Shown: piece by piece, positions 24,527-31,993 of the stretch
Position numbering within the stretch: the first letter of the stretch is position 1
Layout: every line of letters starts with the position of its first letter
From: Chloroflexota bacterium
Lineage (GTDB): Bacteria > Chloroflexota > Anaerolineae > Anaerolineales > Villigracilaceae
Length of the DNA stretch: 34,611 nucleotides
Direction of reading: 5' to 3'
NCBI GenBank assembly: GCA_013388855.1
Contig: JACAEM010000012.1
Coordinates: 1 to 34,611, forward strand
Position numbers and translations under genes: made by a program
Notes under the pieces: generated by a model
Told to the model about the DNA's origin: nothing
Database searches by the model: none
Seen by the model: only the letters and a program-made list of their open reading frames with translations

Positions 24527-25768
24527 TTAGAGTTCAGCCAGTGAATTCCCCGCCAGCCAGCCGGTCGTCCACGAGGATTGAAAGTTGAATCCGCCGGTGA
24601 TACCGTCAATATCCAACACTTCGCCCGCAAAGTACAAGCCCGCGACCACGCGGCTTTGCATGGTCTTGAAATCCACTTCCTTTAAACTTACCCCCCCAGC
24701 AGTGACAAATTCTTCTTTAAACTGTCCTTTTCCAATAATTTCAAACTCACCTGCGGTCAGTTCCTGGGCGAGTTTCCGTAATTCCACCTTCGAGACATCC
24801 GCCCAGTTTTTCTCGCCGATGAACTCTGCCAACTGCTTCCACAACCGCGAGGGAATCTGCGAGAACGCCGGAACTGTCCCAACCTTCTTGCGTGCATTTT
24901 CCTTCCATTCCTTGTTGTGCGTCAAAATCTCCAGTGTCTTGTCTGTCGTGTAGCCACCTAGCCAGTTCACGACCAATTTTGCGTGATAGTTCCTCTCGTG
25001 TAACATCCGCGCGCCCCATGCCGAACAGCGCAGTACCGCCGGTCCGCTCAAGCCCCAGTGGGTGATGAGCAACGATCCCTGCGCGGTGACCGTCTCCATC
25101 TTTAATATAACATCCTCCACCGCAATACCTGCCAGCCCATCGATACGCGCATCCTTGATATTGAACGTGAAAAGCGACGGCACCGGCTCCACAATGGAAT
25201 GCCCCAGCGACCGGACAATCTCGCGTGTTTTGGAATCGCTCCCGGTGGCGATGAGTAATTTTTTTGTTTGGAGAGGAAAGACCTGCGCCTCACTCCGGAC
25301 CTCAGGCCTGAATCCGCCTCTTGGACTTTTTTCTACCCTTAGCAGATTCGCTCCGAGCTGCACCTTCACCCCAGCCTTTTTCGCTGCCTCGCGCAGACAC
25401 TCCGCGATGGTCTCCGACGAATCCGTGACCGGGAACATCCGCCCATCCGCTTCGATCTTCAACTTCACCCCACGCGCCTCGAACCACTCGACCGTATCCT
25501 TCGGCTGAAAACGTGAGAATGCCCCGCGCAGTTCATTCCCTCCGCGCGGATAGAACGTAATCAGTTTTGCCGGATCGAAACAGGCATGTGTAACATTACA
25601 TCGTCCGCCGCCGGAGATTAATACCTTTCCAAGTGCCTGACTTGCCTTCTCGGTGATGAGCACACTTAATTTGGGATTCAACTCCGCGCACCGAATCGCC
25701 GCAAAAAATCCCGCCGGTCCGCCGCCCGCGATAACGATATCCCAGTTTTTGTTTGACTCAAGATACAT
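24527..25768 (-). CDS. FAD-dependent oxidoreductase, BaiN/HI0933 family
   Basis: A flavoprotein of about 413 aa, family PF03486. The N-terminal Rossmann FAD motif is IAGGGPAGFFAA, followed by GKVLISGGGRCNVTH, both typical. The C-terminal signature is GLYFAGEVLDIDGITGGFNFQSSWTTGWLAG. Family members include the bile-acid pathway enzyme BaiN, but most have no known substrate, and nothing nearby settles it. I prefer the ATG at 25768; the frame also opens at a TTG at 25786. Neither start has a clear ribosome binding site. It lies about 100 bases downstream of gnd on the same strand, and ends just before the methyl-transfer promoter. Confidence 0.88.
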   Translation of the reverse strand: MYLESNKNWDIVIAGGGPAGFFAAIRCAELNPKLSVLITEKASQALGKVLISGGGRCNVTHACFDPAKLITFYPRGGNELRGAFSRFQPKDTVEWFEARGVKLKIEADGRMFPVTDSSETIAECLREAAKKAGVKVQLGANLLRVEKSPRGGFRPEVRSEAQVFPLQTKKLLIATGSDSKTREIVRSLGHSIVEPVPSLFTFNIKDARIDGLAGIAVEDVILKMETVTAQGSLLITHWGLSGPAVLRCSAWGARMLHERNYHAKLVVNWLGGYTTDKTLEILTHNKEWKENARKKVGTVPAFSQIPSRLWKQLAEFIGEKNWADVSKVELRKLAQELTAGEFEIIGKGQFKEEFVTAGGVSLKEVDFKTMQSRVVAGLYFAGEVLDIDGITGGFNFQSSWTTGWLAGNSLAEL

Positions 25769-25872
25769 TGTCTTTTTTAAGTACAACAGAACCTAGAAAC
25801 ATTGATTGGCATAATAATAATCCAGAGTTGGGCTACCCGGGCAGGCTTGATGAGAGTGCAAAATCCATATGG

Positions 25873-27261
25873 CTATTCCCATTTCGTGTGGAAGACACCC
25901 TCTTTATCCACACGACGATACGTATGTGCCCCAAAGAAGTCACGCTGTGCCTGAATCAAATTTGCAGGCAGGCGTTCTGATCGATACGCATCAAAGTATG
26001 CCAGCGAAGCGGAGGTCGCCATCATCGGAATGCTCAAGTCGATGGCTGTTTTTACCACAGCACGCCAGGCAGATTGGCTTTCCACAACCACCTTCCTGAA
26101 AGCTTCATTCAATAGCAGATTGGGCAACTCAGGCTCACGGTCGAATGACAAAGCAATGTCGTCCAGCAATGAAGCGCGAATGATACAGCCTGCCCGCCAG
26201 ATACGAGCGATGTCTGCATACTTAAATCCAAATTCATATTCTTTGGATGCCGAATGTAGCAAGGCAAATCCCTGCGCATACGAAGTGATCTTGCTGGCGT
26301 ATAGTGCCTTTTCCGCCAAATGAATCAATCGTTCTTGATCACCAGAAAATTTAGGTGTTGCCCCGCCAAGCAACTGACTTGCCTTCACACGCTCCGCTTT
26401 CAGACCCGACATTAATCTCATTTCAACCGCGGCATAAATCGTCGGAACGAGCGCCCCCACTTCCAGCGAGTTCTGACTCGTCCACCTGCCTGTCCCTTTT
26501 TGCGCGGCCTCGTCAAGGATCAAATCCACAAGCGGCCAGCCCGTCTCTTCATCGGGGTATTGCAAGATCTTTGAAGTAATTTCGATCAAATAAGAACGCA
26601 AATCGCCCTCATTCCATTTGGCGAAAATACTGGCAAGTTCACTATTTGAAATCCCCGCGCCGCGATGGAGCAGGTCATAAATCTCGGCGATCAATTGCAT
26701 ATCGCCGTATTCGATACCGTTGTGCACCATTTTGACATAATGCCCCGCGCCGCCCTTGCCCATCCACGCAACACAGGGAGTTCCATCCTCCACCTTCGCT
26801 GAGATGGATTCCAACATTGGACTCACCTGCTCCCAGGCAGACGCGTCACCGCCTGGCATCAGGCTGGGTCCCCACAAGGCGCCTTGTTCTCCGCCTGAGA
26901 CTCCCATCCCGATAAAACGGATTCCGTCCTCTTCGAGATTTTTGATCCGTCGTTCAGTATCCATAAAAAAGGAATTTCCGCCGTCGATCAGGATGTCATC
27001 TTTTTCCAGAAACGGTTTGACGGACACAATAGCCTTATCCACGGGCTTCCCGGCCGGCACCATTATAAGGATGATACGCGGTTTGTCCAATGCGGCAACC
27101 AGATGATCCAGAGAATCGAATACGGTTATGTTCTTATCTTTGAAAAGGGACTTGTCAAACTTTGGGTTTACATCAAAGCCGGTAACAGAGTACCCGTTGC
27201 GTTCGAAGTTTTGCGCCAGACTTCGCCCCATCACACCCAGACCGAGAATTCCAATGTTCAA
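25873..27261 (-). CDS. gnd: 6-phosphogluconate dehydrogenase, decarboxylating
   Basis: A 462-aa cytoplasmic enzyme that oxidises 6-phosphogluconate to ribulose 5-phosphate and CO2. The N-terminal nucleotide motif is GILGLGVMGRSLA, and the later MGVSGGEQGALWGPSLMPGG and catalytic GHYVKMVHNGIEYGDMQ blocks are intact. The C-terminus GAHTYRRVDKEGVFHTKW is that of the long, dimeric type. The start codon is TTG at 27261. It begins 1 base after the gluconokinase stop, and a GGAG at the end of that gene is its ribosome binding site. Together with the kinase it channels gluconate into the pentose phosphate pathway. Confidence 0.97.
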   Translation of the reverse strand: MNIGILGLGVMGRSLAQNFERNGYSVTGFDVNPKFDKSLFKDKNITVFDSLDHLVAALDKPRIILIMVPAGKPVDKAIVSVKPFLEKDDILIDGGNSFFMDTERRIKNLEEDGIRFIGMGVSGGEQGALWGPSLMPGGDASAWEQVSPMLESISAKVEDGTPCVAWMGKGGAGHYVKMVHNGIEYGDMQLIAEIYDLLHRGAGISNSELASIFAKWNEGDLRSYLIEITSKILQYPDEETGWPLVDLILDEAAQKGTGRWTSQNSLEVGALVPTIYAAVEMRLMSGLKAERVKASQLLGGATPKFSGDQERLIHLAEKALYASKITSYAQGFALLHSASKEYEFGFKYADIARIWRAGCIIRASLLDDIALSFDREPELPNLLLNEAFRKVVVESQSAWRAVVKTAIDLSIPMMATSASLAYFDAYRSERLPANLIQAQRDFFGAHTYRRVDKEGVFHTKWE

Positions 27262-27262
27262 C

Positions 27263-27757
27263 TTACTTCTCCATGTATTTCAGTATTTCCTGCACAATAT
27301 CATTCACAGACATTGATATATCCATTGTAAGCGCACGCGTGGGTTCTTCGAGCGCTTCAAACTGACTCTTGAGCATATGCGGCTTCATGTAATGGTCTGC
27401 CCGTTTTTCCATGCGCGACCAGATCAAATCATAACTGCCTTTGAGATAAACAATTTTTACCGCTTCATTACCACCCGTCAATTGCTGGCGATACCGCTCT
27501 TTGAGCGCAGAGCAAGCCAACACGCCGGGATGATCCGCCTGCAAGGAGGAAGAGATCAAATCGTAAAGCGTAGCCAGCCATGGGGCGCGGTCCGAATCGT
27601 CGAGGTGAGTTCCGCTTGCCATTTTGGCAACGTTCTCAGGCGGATGAAAGTCATCGGCGTCGTAAAAATCCCACCCCAAAGAATCTGCAAGTGCTCTGCC
27701 CACGCTCGATTTGCCGCACCCAGAGACACCCATCACAATAAAGAAGCGAGTCTTCAT
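27263..27757 (-). CDS. gntK: Gluconokinase
   Basis: A 164-aa P-loop kinase that phosphorylates gluconate to 6-phosphogluconate, the substrate of the next gene. The Walker A motif is MGVSGCGKSS, followed by the family blocks FYDADDFHPPENVAKMASG and CSALKERYRQQL. Length fits the GntK/IdnK family. I set the start at 27757 (MKTRFFIV): this ATG overlaps the TGA of the upstream transporter gene (ATGA), indicating coupled translation. Confidence 0.96.
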   Translation of the reverse strand: MKTRFFIVMGVSGCGKSSVGRALADSLGWDFYDADDFHPPENVAKMASGTHLDDSDRAPWLATLYDLISSSLQADHPGVLACSALKERYRQQLTGGNEAVKIVYLKGSYDLIWSRMEKRADHYMKPHMLKSQFEALEEPTRALTMDISMSVNDIVQEILKYMEK

Positions 27758-28641
27758 ACGCGTTTTCTCTCGAATTGATAGATCGACCACGAGTTATACA
27801 GGTGGTGATATAGGATGTAAAACATGGGACCTAACGCCACAAGTGGATCGATAAAGGTCAGCGCGATCCAAATGACAAACGAAAGATTCTTCTGCCCAAG
27901 TGACTGACTCGCCTCCTGCCAATGACTGCGTCCACCAAGCAGTGCGCCCACGCCGAAATTGACAATGCAGATGATAAGCGAAACAAAAGCAATGATCCCA
28001 AGTGTGAAAAGGGAGTCGGTATTATCGTTGCGCAGGAAATTTGATGCATTGGCGCTGATAATGAAAAGGTTGACCAGCCAGACGGGAAATGAAATTGCTT
28101 TTCCTCTTCGAATGAATGTCTGCGCATTTTCCGAAAGCAATTTTACAAGTTGCGCAACGATCAATGGCACGAACATCACGACCAACACAGGCTGTAGAAC
28201 TTCCCAAACAGAGATTTGAATTGCAGTTCCAATCAGAGATGGTAGGGCAAGCGGAACGATGAGCGCACTGGCGATGTTGGTCAGCACCACTGACGCAACG
28301 ACATACTCCACTTCCCGCCCGATGAAACTGATGATGACGGGCGCGGCAATGGCGGTCGGTGCAATGGCGGTCATGAAGGCGGCGAGTGCGAGGGTCAAGT
28401 TGAACGGCACAAGCATCACATATGCCGCGAACGCCACTGCCATATTTGCCAGCAAAACCCACAAGACACTTTTTTGAAACTTGAACTTGATATCCAAAAA
28501 CGAAAAGAACAACATCACCATCAAAAGATATTGGATCAAGAACGAGAGCACATGCGCCTGTGGCACGAAAGCTCCGACCAACATGGTCAACAACAGCGAC
28601 AATCCCTTGCCCTGTGTTTTCAAAAACTCAAATACATTCAT
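27754..28641 (-). CDS. BASS (bile acid:sodium symporter)-family membrane transporter
   Basis: A 295-aa integral membrane protein with about nine or ten hydrophobic segments and an overall resemblance to the BASS/SBF family. A late segment reads SLGQKNLSFVIWIALTFIDPLVALGP, at the place of the family's conserved substrate-site helix. BASS proteins carry organic anions with sodium. Its position upstream of gluconokinase and 6-phosphogluconate dehydrogenase, with overlapping genes, suggests uptake of gluconate or another sugar acid; this is inference. The ATG at 28641 shares its A with the TGA of the LarA-like remnant (TGATG), with GAGGT upstream. GTG at 28644 is the alternative. Confidence 0.78.
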   Translation of the reverse strand: MNVFEFLKTQGKGLSLLLTMLVGAFVPQAHVLSFLIQYLLMVMLFFSFLDIKFKFQKSVLWVLLANMAVAFAAYVMLVPFNLTLALAAFMTAIAPTAIAAPVIISFIGREVEYVVASVVLTNIASALIVPLALPSLIGTAIQISVWEVLQPVLVVMFVPLIVAQLVKLLSENAQTFIRRGKAISFPVWLVNLFIISANASNFLRNDNTDSLFTLGIIAFVSLIICIVNFGVGALLGGRSHWQEASQSLGQKNLSFVIWIALTFIDPLVALGPMFYILYHHLYNSWSIYQFERKRV

Positions 28642-29106
28642 CACGACCTCAACCGATATAAAAATTCGCCCGCTTTCGGCACGTATAAAATTCCCTCGTC
28701 CTCACGATCCCTCCATTCATCCACATTCACCTTCACAGGGTCGAGATAACCCAAATTCAAACAAGCACAATCCTCCGCAGAAATTTTACTTGCTAATGTC
28801 GCATGCACGTTCGGCTTCTCGATTCCGTTCCCCATCATACCTGAACCGCGCAAATGCGTCGAATGTGCCAGCACGCCGAGCGGAATATTCTTGAGGCGAT
28901 CCCAATCATTCAACAAATACGGCAGGATGTGATAGCCCACCTCATAAATATACTTTCCATGCACATGACTGATCACATCCAAATGCGGCGCATAAATGAT
29001 GACTTCGCCGCCCAATGCCACCGCAGGTTCAACTTATACATCGCCTTTGACCCTGTCCACAATTCATCATACATTGGATGCGCGCAGATGTCACCCTGTG
29101 GCATGT
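28641..29106 (-). pseudogene. Remnant of a LarA-family (DUF2088) nickel-dependent racemase/epimerase
   Basis: Only the C-terminal third (about 150 aa) of a LarA-type protein remains. The 5' part reads MPQGDICAHPMYDELWTGSKAMYKL in one frame. Near 29030 the frame shifts, as if one base were lost, and continues as PAVALGGEVIIYAPHLDVISHVHGKY to the stop at 28641. LarA relatives isomerise 2-hydroxy acids; I recall a homologue that epimerises gluconate, which would fit the gluconokinase operon here. The N-terminal part is gone and the homology ends at about 29106, where an AraC-type remnant begins on the other strand. A residual 126-aa frame (29021-28641) could still be translated, but I see no sign that it is functional. 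Confidence 0.8.
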
Positions 29107-29576
29107 CCCAGTGATCATTTTGAGCAATAAGATGTTGAGCATGGAGGATGTCAAACCTATCGAAGGGCACACGCGCGTTACCTTGCAGAGCAAGGGGATT
29201 TGGTCGGAGAATGAAACAGTCGCTGCTTTGAACCGCGCCCTGTTCGGCACGGATGGTCTCCCTGCACACACCGGCGCGCTTGTCAAGCAGGCAATTGCCT
29301 ACCTGCATCAGAACTACACCCGTCCCGTTTCACGTTGGGAAATCGCGGAAGCTGTTGACGTCAGCGAAGATTATCTCAGCTGCGTCTTTGAGCCTTTCCC
29401 CATGGGAGTATCTCAATCGGTACCGTGTACTTCAATCCAAGCATCTGTCGATGGGCACAAACGATACGATTGGCTCCATTGCGCGGCAGGTAGGCTTCAA
29501 AGATCAGGCATATTTCAGCCGTGTATTTCATAAAATGACGGGAATTTCACCGCAGGAATTCAGAGATTCGAGTTAG
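29097..29576 (+). pseudogene. Remnant of an AraC-type response regulator
   Basis: The C-terminal part of an AraC-family regulator, apparently with an upstream receiver-like segment (VPVIILSNKMLSMEDVK). The frame runs through ALFGTDGLPAHTGALVKQAIAYLHQNYTRPVSRWEIAEAVDVSEDYLS to about 29393. A short deletion of about 11 bases around 29390-29400 then shifts the frame. Homology resumes as LSPWEYLNRYRVLQSKHL...IARQVGFKDQAYFSRVFHKMTG to the stop at 29576. So the second helix-turn-helix survives, but the linker block expected between the two frames is missing and so is the N-terminus. It probably once controlled the divergent sugar-acid operon. Confidence 0.82.
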
Positions 29577-29586
29577 CCCCTCGTTT

Positions 29587-29648
29587 GAACCGCAAAGCGT
29601 GTGAAGCAGATTCTTGGAACTAGAATTACTCCTCACACTTTGCGGTTC
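29587..29648. terminator. Large hairpin between the AraC remnant and the GH3 gene
   Basis: The arm GAACCGCAAAG (from 29587) pairs with CTTTGCGGTTC (to 29648), extended past a 2-base bulge by TGTGA/TCACA. The loop is about 28 bases and there is no strong T-run. It lies between convergent genes, so it may end transcription from both sides. Confidence 0.5.
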
Positions 29649-29666
29649 CGTTCTCCATGAGATTCT

Positions 29667-31973
29667 TTAATCGGCGGGTGCGCCTGTCTTTTCGTGAACC
29701 TGCATTAACAAGCCATCCACCATTTCCTCGGCGGGCATGGTCAACGTCCCCTGTTGGAACATCAGTACGCTTACCAACGGCATGTCGTTCATCATTTCCA
29801 TGATGTCCATGCCAATGGCGCCTTCATTGCCGTATCGCTCCGACTCGCCGCCGAACATCTTGCGGCTTTGCGCTTCGATCTGCGCGTAAAACGGACCGAA
29901 CACAGCCCTGCCGCGTGGGTCAGCCATCCATTCACGGATGGTGGATTCCTTGTCGAGAATACAAGGCAGGTCCAGGGTCGATTCGAGCGTCACTGTCAGA
30001 GTATGGCGAATGTCCGCGGCAGAGGCGGCAATCAGGATGTCAAACTCCCCGTCTTCGGTGATCCATTGTTTGTACTCAGGGTGATAATAAGCGAAGGCGC
30101 GGAAATCCAATGAAATAGAGACGGACTTGGTCTCGCCCGGCTGGAGCTCCACTTTTGTGAAGCCTTTCAATTCCTTCAGCGGACGATTCAACCCGGACTT
30201 TTGGTCGTGGACGTACACTTGGACGATTTCCTTGCCCGCGAGTTTTCCCGTGTTGGTGACATCCACTGTGACGGTCAGTCCATCCACATCCTTGAAACGG
30301 GTTGCCGAGACTTTCGGGTTGCTATAAGTAAAAGTAGTGTAACTCAACCCATGACCAAAGGGGAACAGGACGGGCATTTCTTTGGCGTCGTAATAGCGAT
30401 AACCAATATACAGACCTTCTCCATAACGAACTTCGCCTGCTCCGCCCGGCCAGTTGATGTATGCTGGTGTGTCGGAAAGCTTGAGAGGAAAGGTCTCTGC
30501 CAGTTTGCCGGACGGGTTTACCTTGCCAAATAAAATGTCGGCAATTGCCGCACCGCCGGCTTGTCCCATCATGAAAGCTTCCAGCACAGCCGCCACGTCG
30601 TCGATCCATTCGCTCATTGCCACGGGTGCGCCGTTGTTCAGCACCACGATGGTCTTGGGTTGGACTTTCGATACAGCTTTGATGAGCGCGACCTGCTGTT
30701 CAGTCAGATTAAGGTCAGTGCGGTCATACCCTTCGGATTCTTTGAAGGTGGGCAGGGCGATGTAAAGCACAGCCACATCTGCCGCTTGGGCAAGCCCGAC
30801 AGCCTGGTCGATCAAATCCTGCCTGAAAGAGTCGTCCCTGGGATACCCCTCTGCATATGTTAATTCAGCGGTTCCTGCCCGGGTTTGCAGTTCCTTGAAC
30901 GGAATTGCCACTTTCGTGGGGTTGATGTGTGAGCTGCCGCCTCCCTGAAAGTGGGCATTTTCTGCCGCGCGTCCAATCACGGCGATGTGCTGTTGCCCCT
31001 TGAGCGGCAGGACACCGTTGTTCTTGAGCAAGACCATGCCTTCCGCTGCAATCTTGTAGGCCAGTTCGTGATGTGCGTTGACATCGAAAGTCCCATTTTT
31101 GGGTGTCTCTTTGGCTTTGAAAACAATGTTCAGAATGCGGCGGACGGACTCATCGAGGACGGCTTCATCCAGTTTGCCGGAGCGGACAGCCTCGACTACC
31201 GCTCTGACGCGCCGTTCCTGCGGACCGGGCATTTCCAGATCAAGCCCGCCTTTGAGCGCGGCGACCCGGTCGCGCACCGCGCCCCAGTCGGAGACGATCA
31301 AGCCATCAAACCCCCACTCGTTCTTGAGGACCTCAGTCAGCAGGTGGTAGTGTTCTGATGCAAAGGTGCCATTCACTTTGTTATAAGAGCACATCACTGT
31401 CCACGGCTTGGCTTGTTTGACAGCTTTTTCGAAGGCAGGCAGGTAGATTTCGCGCAGGGTGCGTTCGTCCACTTCGGCGCTGATGCTGAAACGCTGGAAT
31501 TCCTGATTGTTGGCGGCGTAATGCTTGAGCGAAGTACCCACACCTTTGGATTGAATCCCATGGATGATGCTGGCGGCCATTTCACCGGCCAGGTAGGGAT
31601 CTTCGGAAAAGTATTCGAAGTTTCGCCCCCCAAGCGGAGAGCGCTTCATATTTGCACCGGGACCGAGCAACACATCCACGTTCAGGGCGATGCATTCCTC
31701 AGCCAGTGCCTGCCCCATTTTGTGGATCAGGTTCACATCCCAGGTGGAAGCGAGACAAGATGCAGTGGGGAAACAAGTGGCGGGCAGGCTTTTGACCGCC
31801 ATCGCGTTGACATCCGGTACGCGGCGGACGCCATGTGGTCCGTCAGAGACAATCATCTCCGGAATGCCCAGGCGCTCCACGGGGGTTGTTGTCCACGGAC
31901 TGGCGCCGGTACAGAGCGCAGCTTTTTCCTCGAGAGTCATTTGCGCAATGATGGATTGAAGGTTGGTGGTCAT
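29667..31973 (-). CDS. Glycoside hydrolase family 3 beta-glucosidase-type enzyme
   Basis: A 768-aa protein with the standard GH3 layout: N-terminal TIM barrel (about 1-300, starting LQSIIAQMTLEEKAALCTG), alpha/beta sandwich (about 310-560) and a C-terminal fibronectin-like domain (about 590-660). The catalytic nucleophile is the Asp in GLIVSDWGAV near residue 229. It shows KHYAANNQE for substrate binding and NGAPVAMSEW in the second domain. No signal peptide is seen, so it should act on imported oligosaccharides in the cytoplasm. AAAGGA precedes the ATG. It follows the GH2 gene by 20 bases. The exact sugar specificity (beta-glucose or beta-xylose) cannot be read from the sequence. Confidence 0.95.
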   Translation of the reverse strand: MTTNLQSIIAQMTLEEKAALCTGASPWTTTPVERLGIPEMIVSDGPHGVRRVPDVNAMAVKSLPATCFPTASCLASTWDVNLIHKMGQALAEECIALNVDVLLGPGANMKRSPLGGRNFEYFSEDPYLAGEMAASIIHGIQSKGVGTSLKHYAANNQEFQRFSISAEVDERTLREIYLPAFEKAVKQAKPWTVMCSYNKVNGTFASEHYHLLTEVLKNEWGFDGLIVSDWGAVRDRVAALKGGLDLEMPGPQERRVRAVVEAVRSGKLDEAVLDESVRRILNIVFKAKETPKNGTFDVNAHHELAYKIAAEGMVLLKNNGVLPLKGQQHIAVIGRAAENAHFQGGGSSHINPTKVAIPFKELQTRAGTAELTYAEGYPRDDSFRQDLIDQAVGLAQAADVAVLYIALPTFKESEGYDRTDLNLTEQQVALIKAVSKVQPKTIVVLNNGAPVAMSEWIDDVAAVLEAFMMGQAGGAAIADILFGKVNPSGKLAETFPLKLSDTPAYINWPGGAGEVRYGEGLYIGYRYYDAKEMPVLFPFGHGLSYTTFTYSNPKVSATRFKDVDGLTVTVDVTNTGKLAGKEIVQVYVHDQKSGLNRPLKELKGFTKVELQPGETKSVSISLDFRAFAYYHPEYKQWITEDGEFDILIAASAADIRHTLTVTLESTLDLPCILDKESTIREWMADPRGRAVFGPFYAQIEAQSRKMFGGESERYGNEGAIGMDIMEMMNDMPLVSVLMFQQGTLTMPAEEMVDGLLMQVHEKTGAPAD

Positions 31974-31993
31974 ATTATTCCTTTTATTTGGTC

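Noticed and set aside
25835-25856. Near-palindrome around CCCGGG as operator or terminator after gnd
   Set aside because: Symmetry is imperfect, there is no loop or T-run, and no regulator is linked to it.
28973-29308. 111-aa minus-strand ORF as a separate gene
   Set aside because: Only its last part (DMPQGDICAHP to AMYKL) has homology, to LarA; the rest is antisense of the AraC remnant.
29253-29576. Intact small AraC-type regulator of 107 aa
   Set aside because: Its N-terminal residues are out-of-frame translation; true homology starts near LSPWEYLNRYR and the other half lies in a different frame, so it is a remnant.
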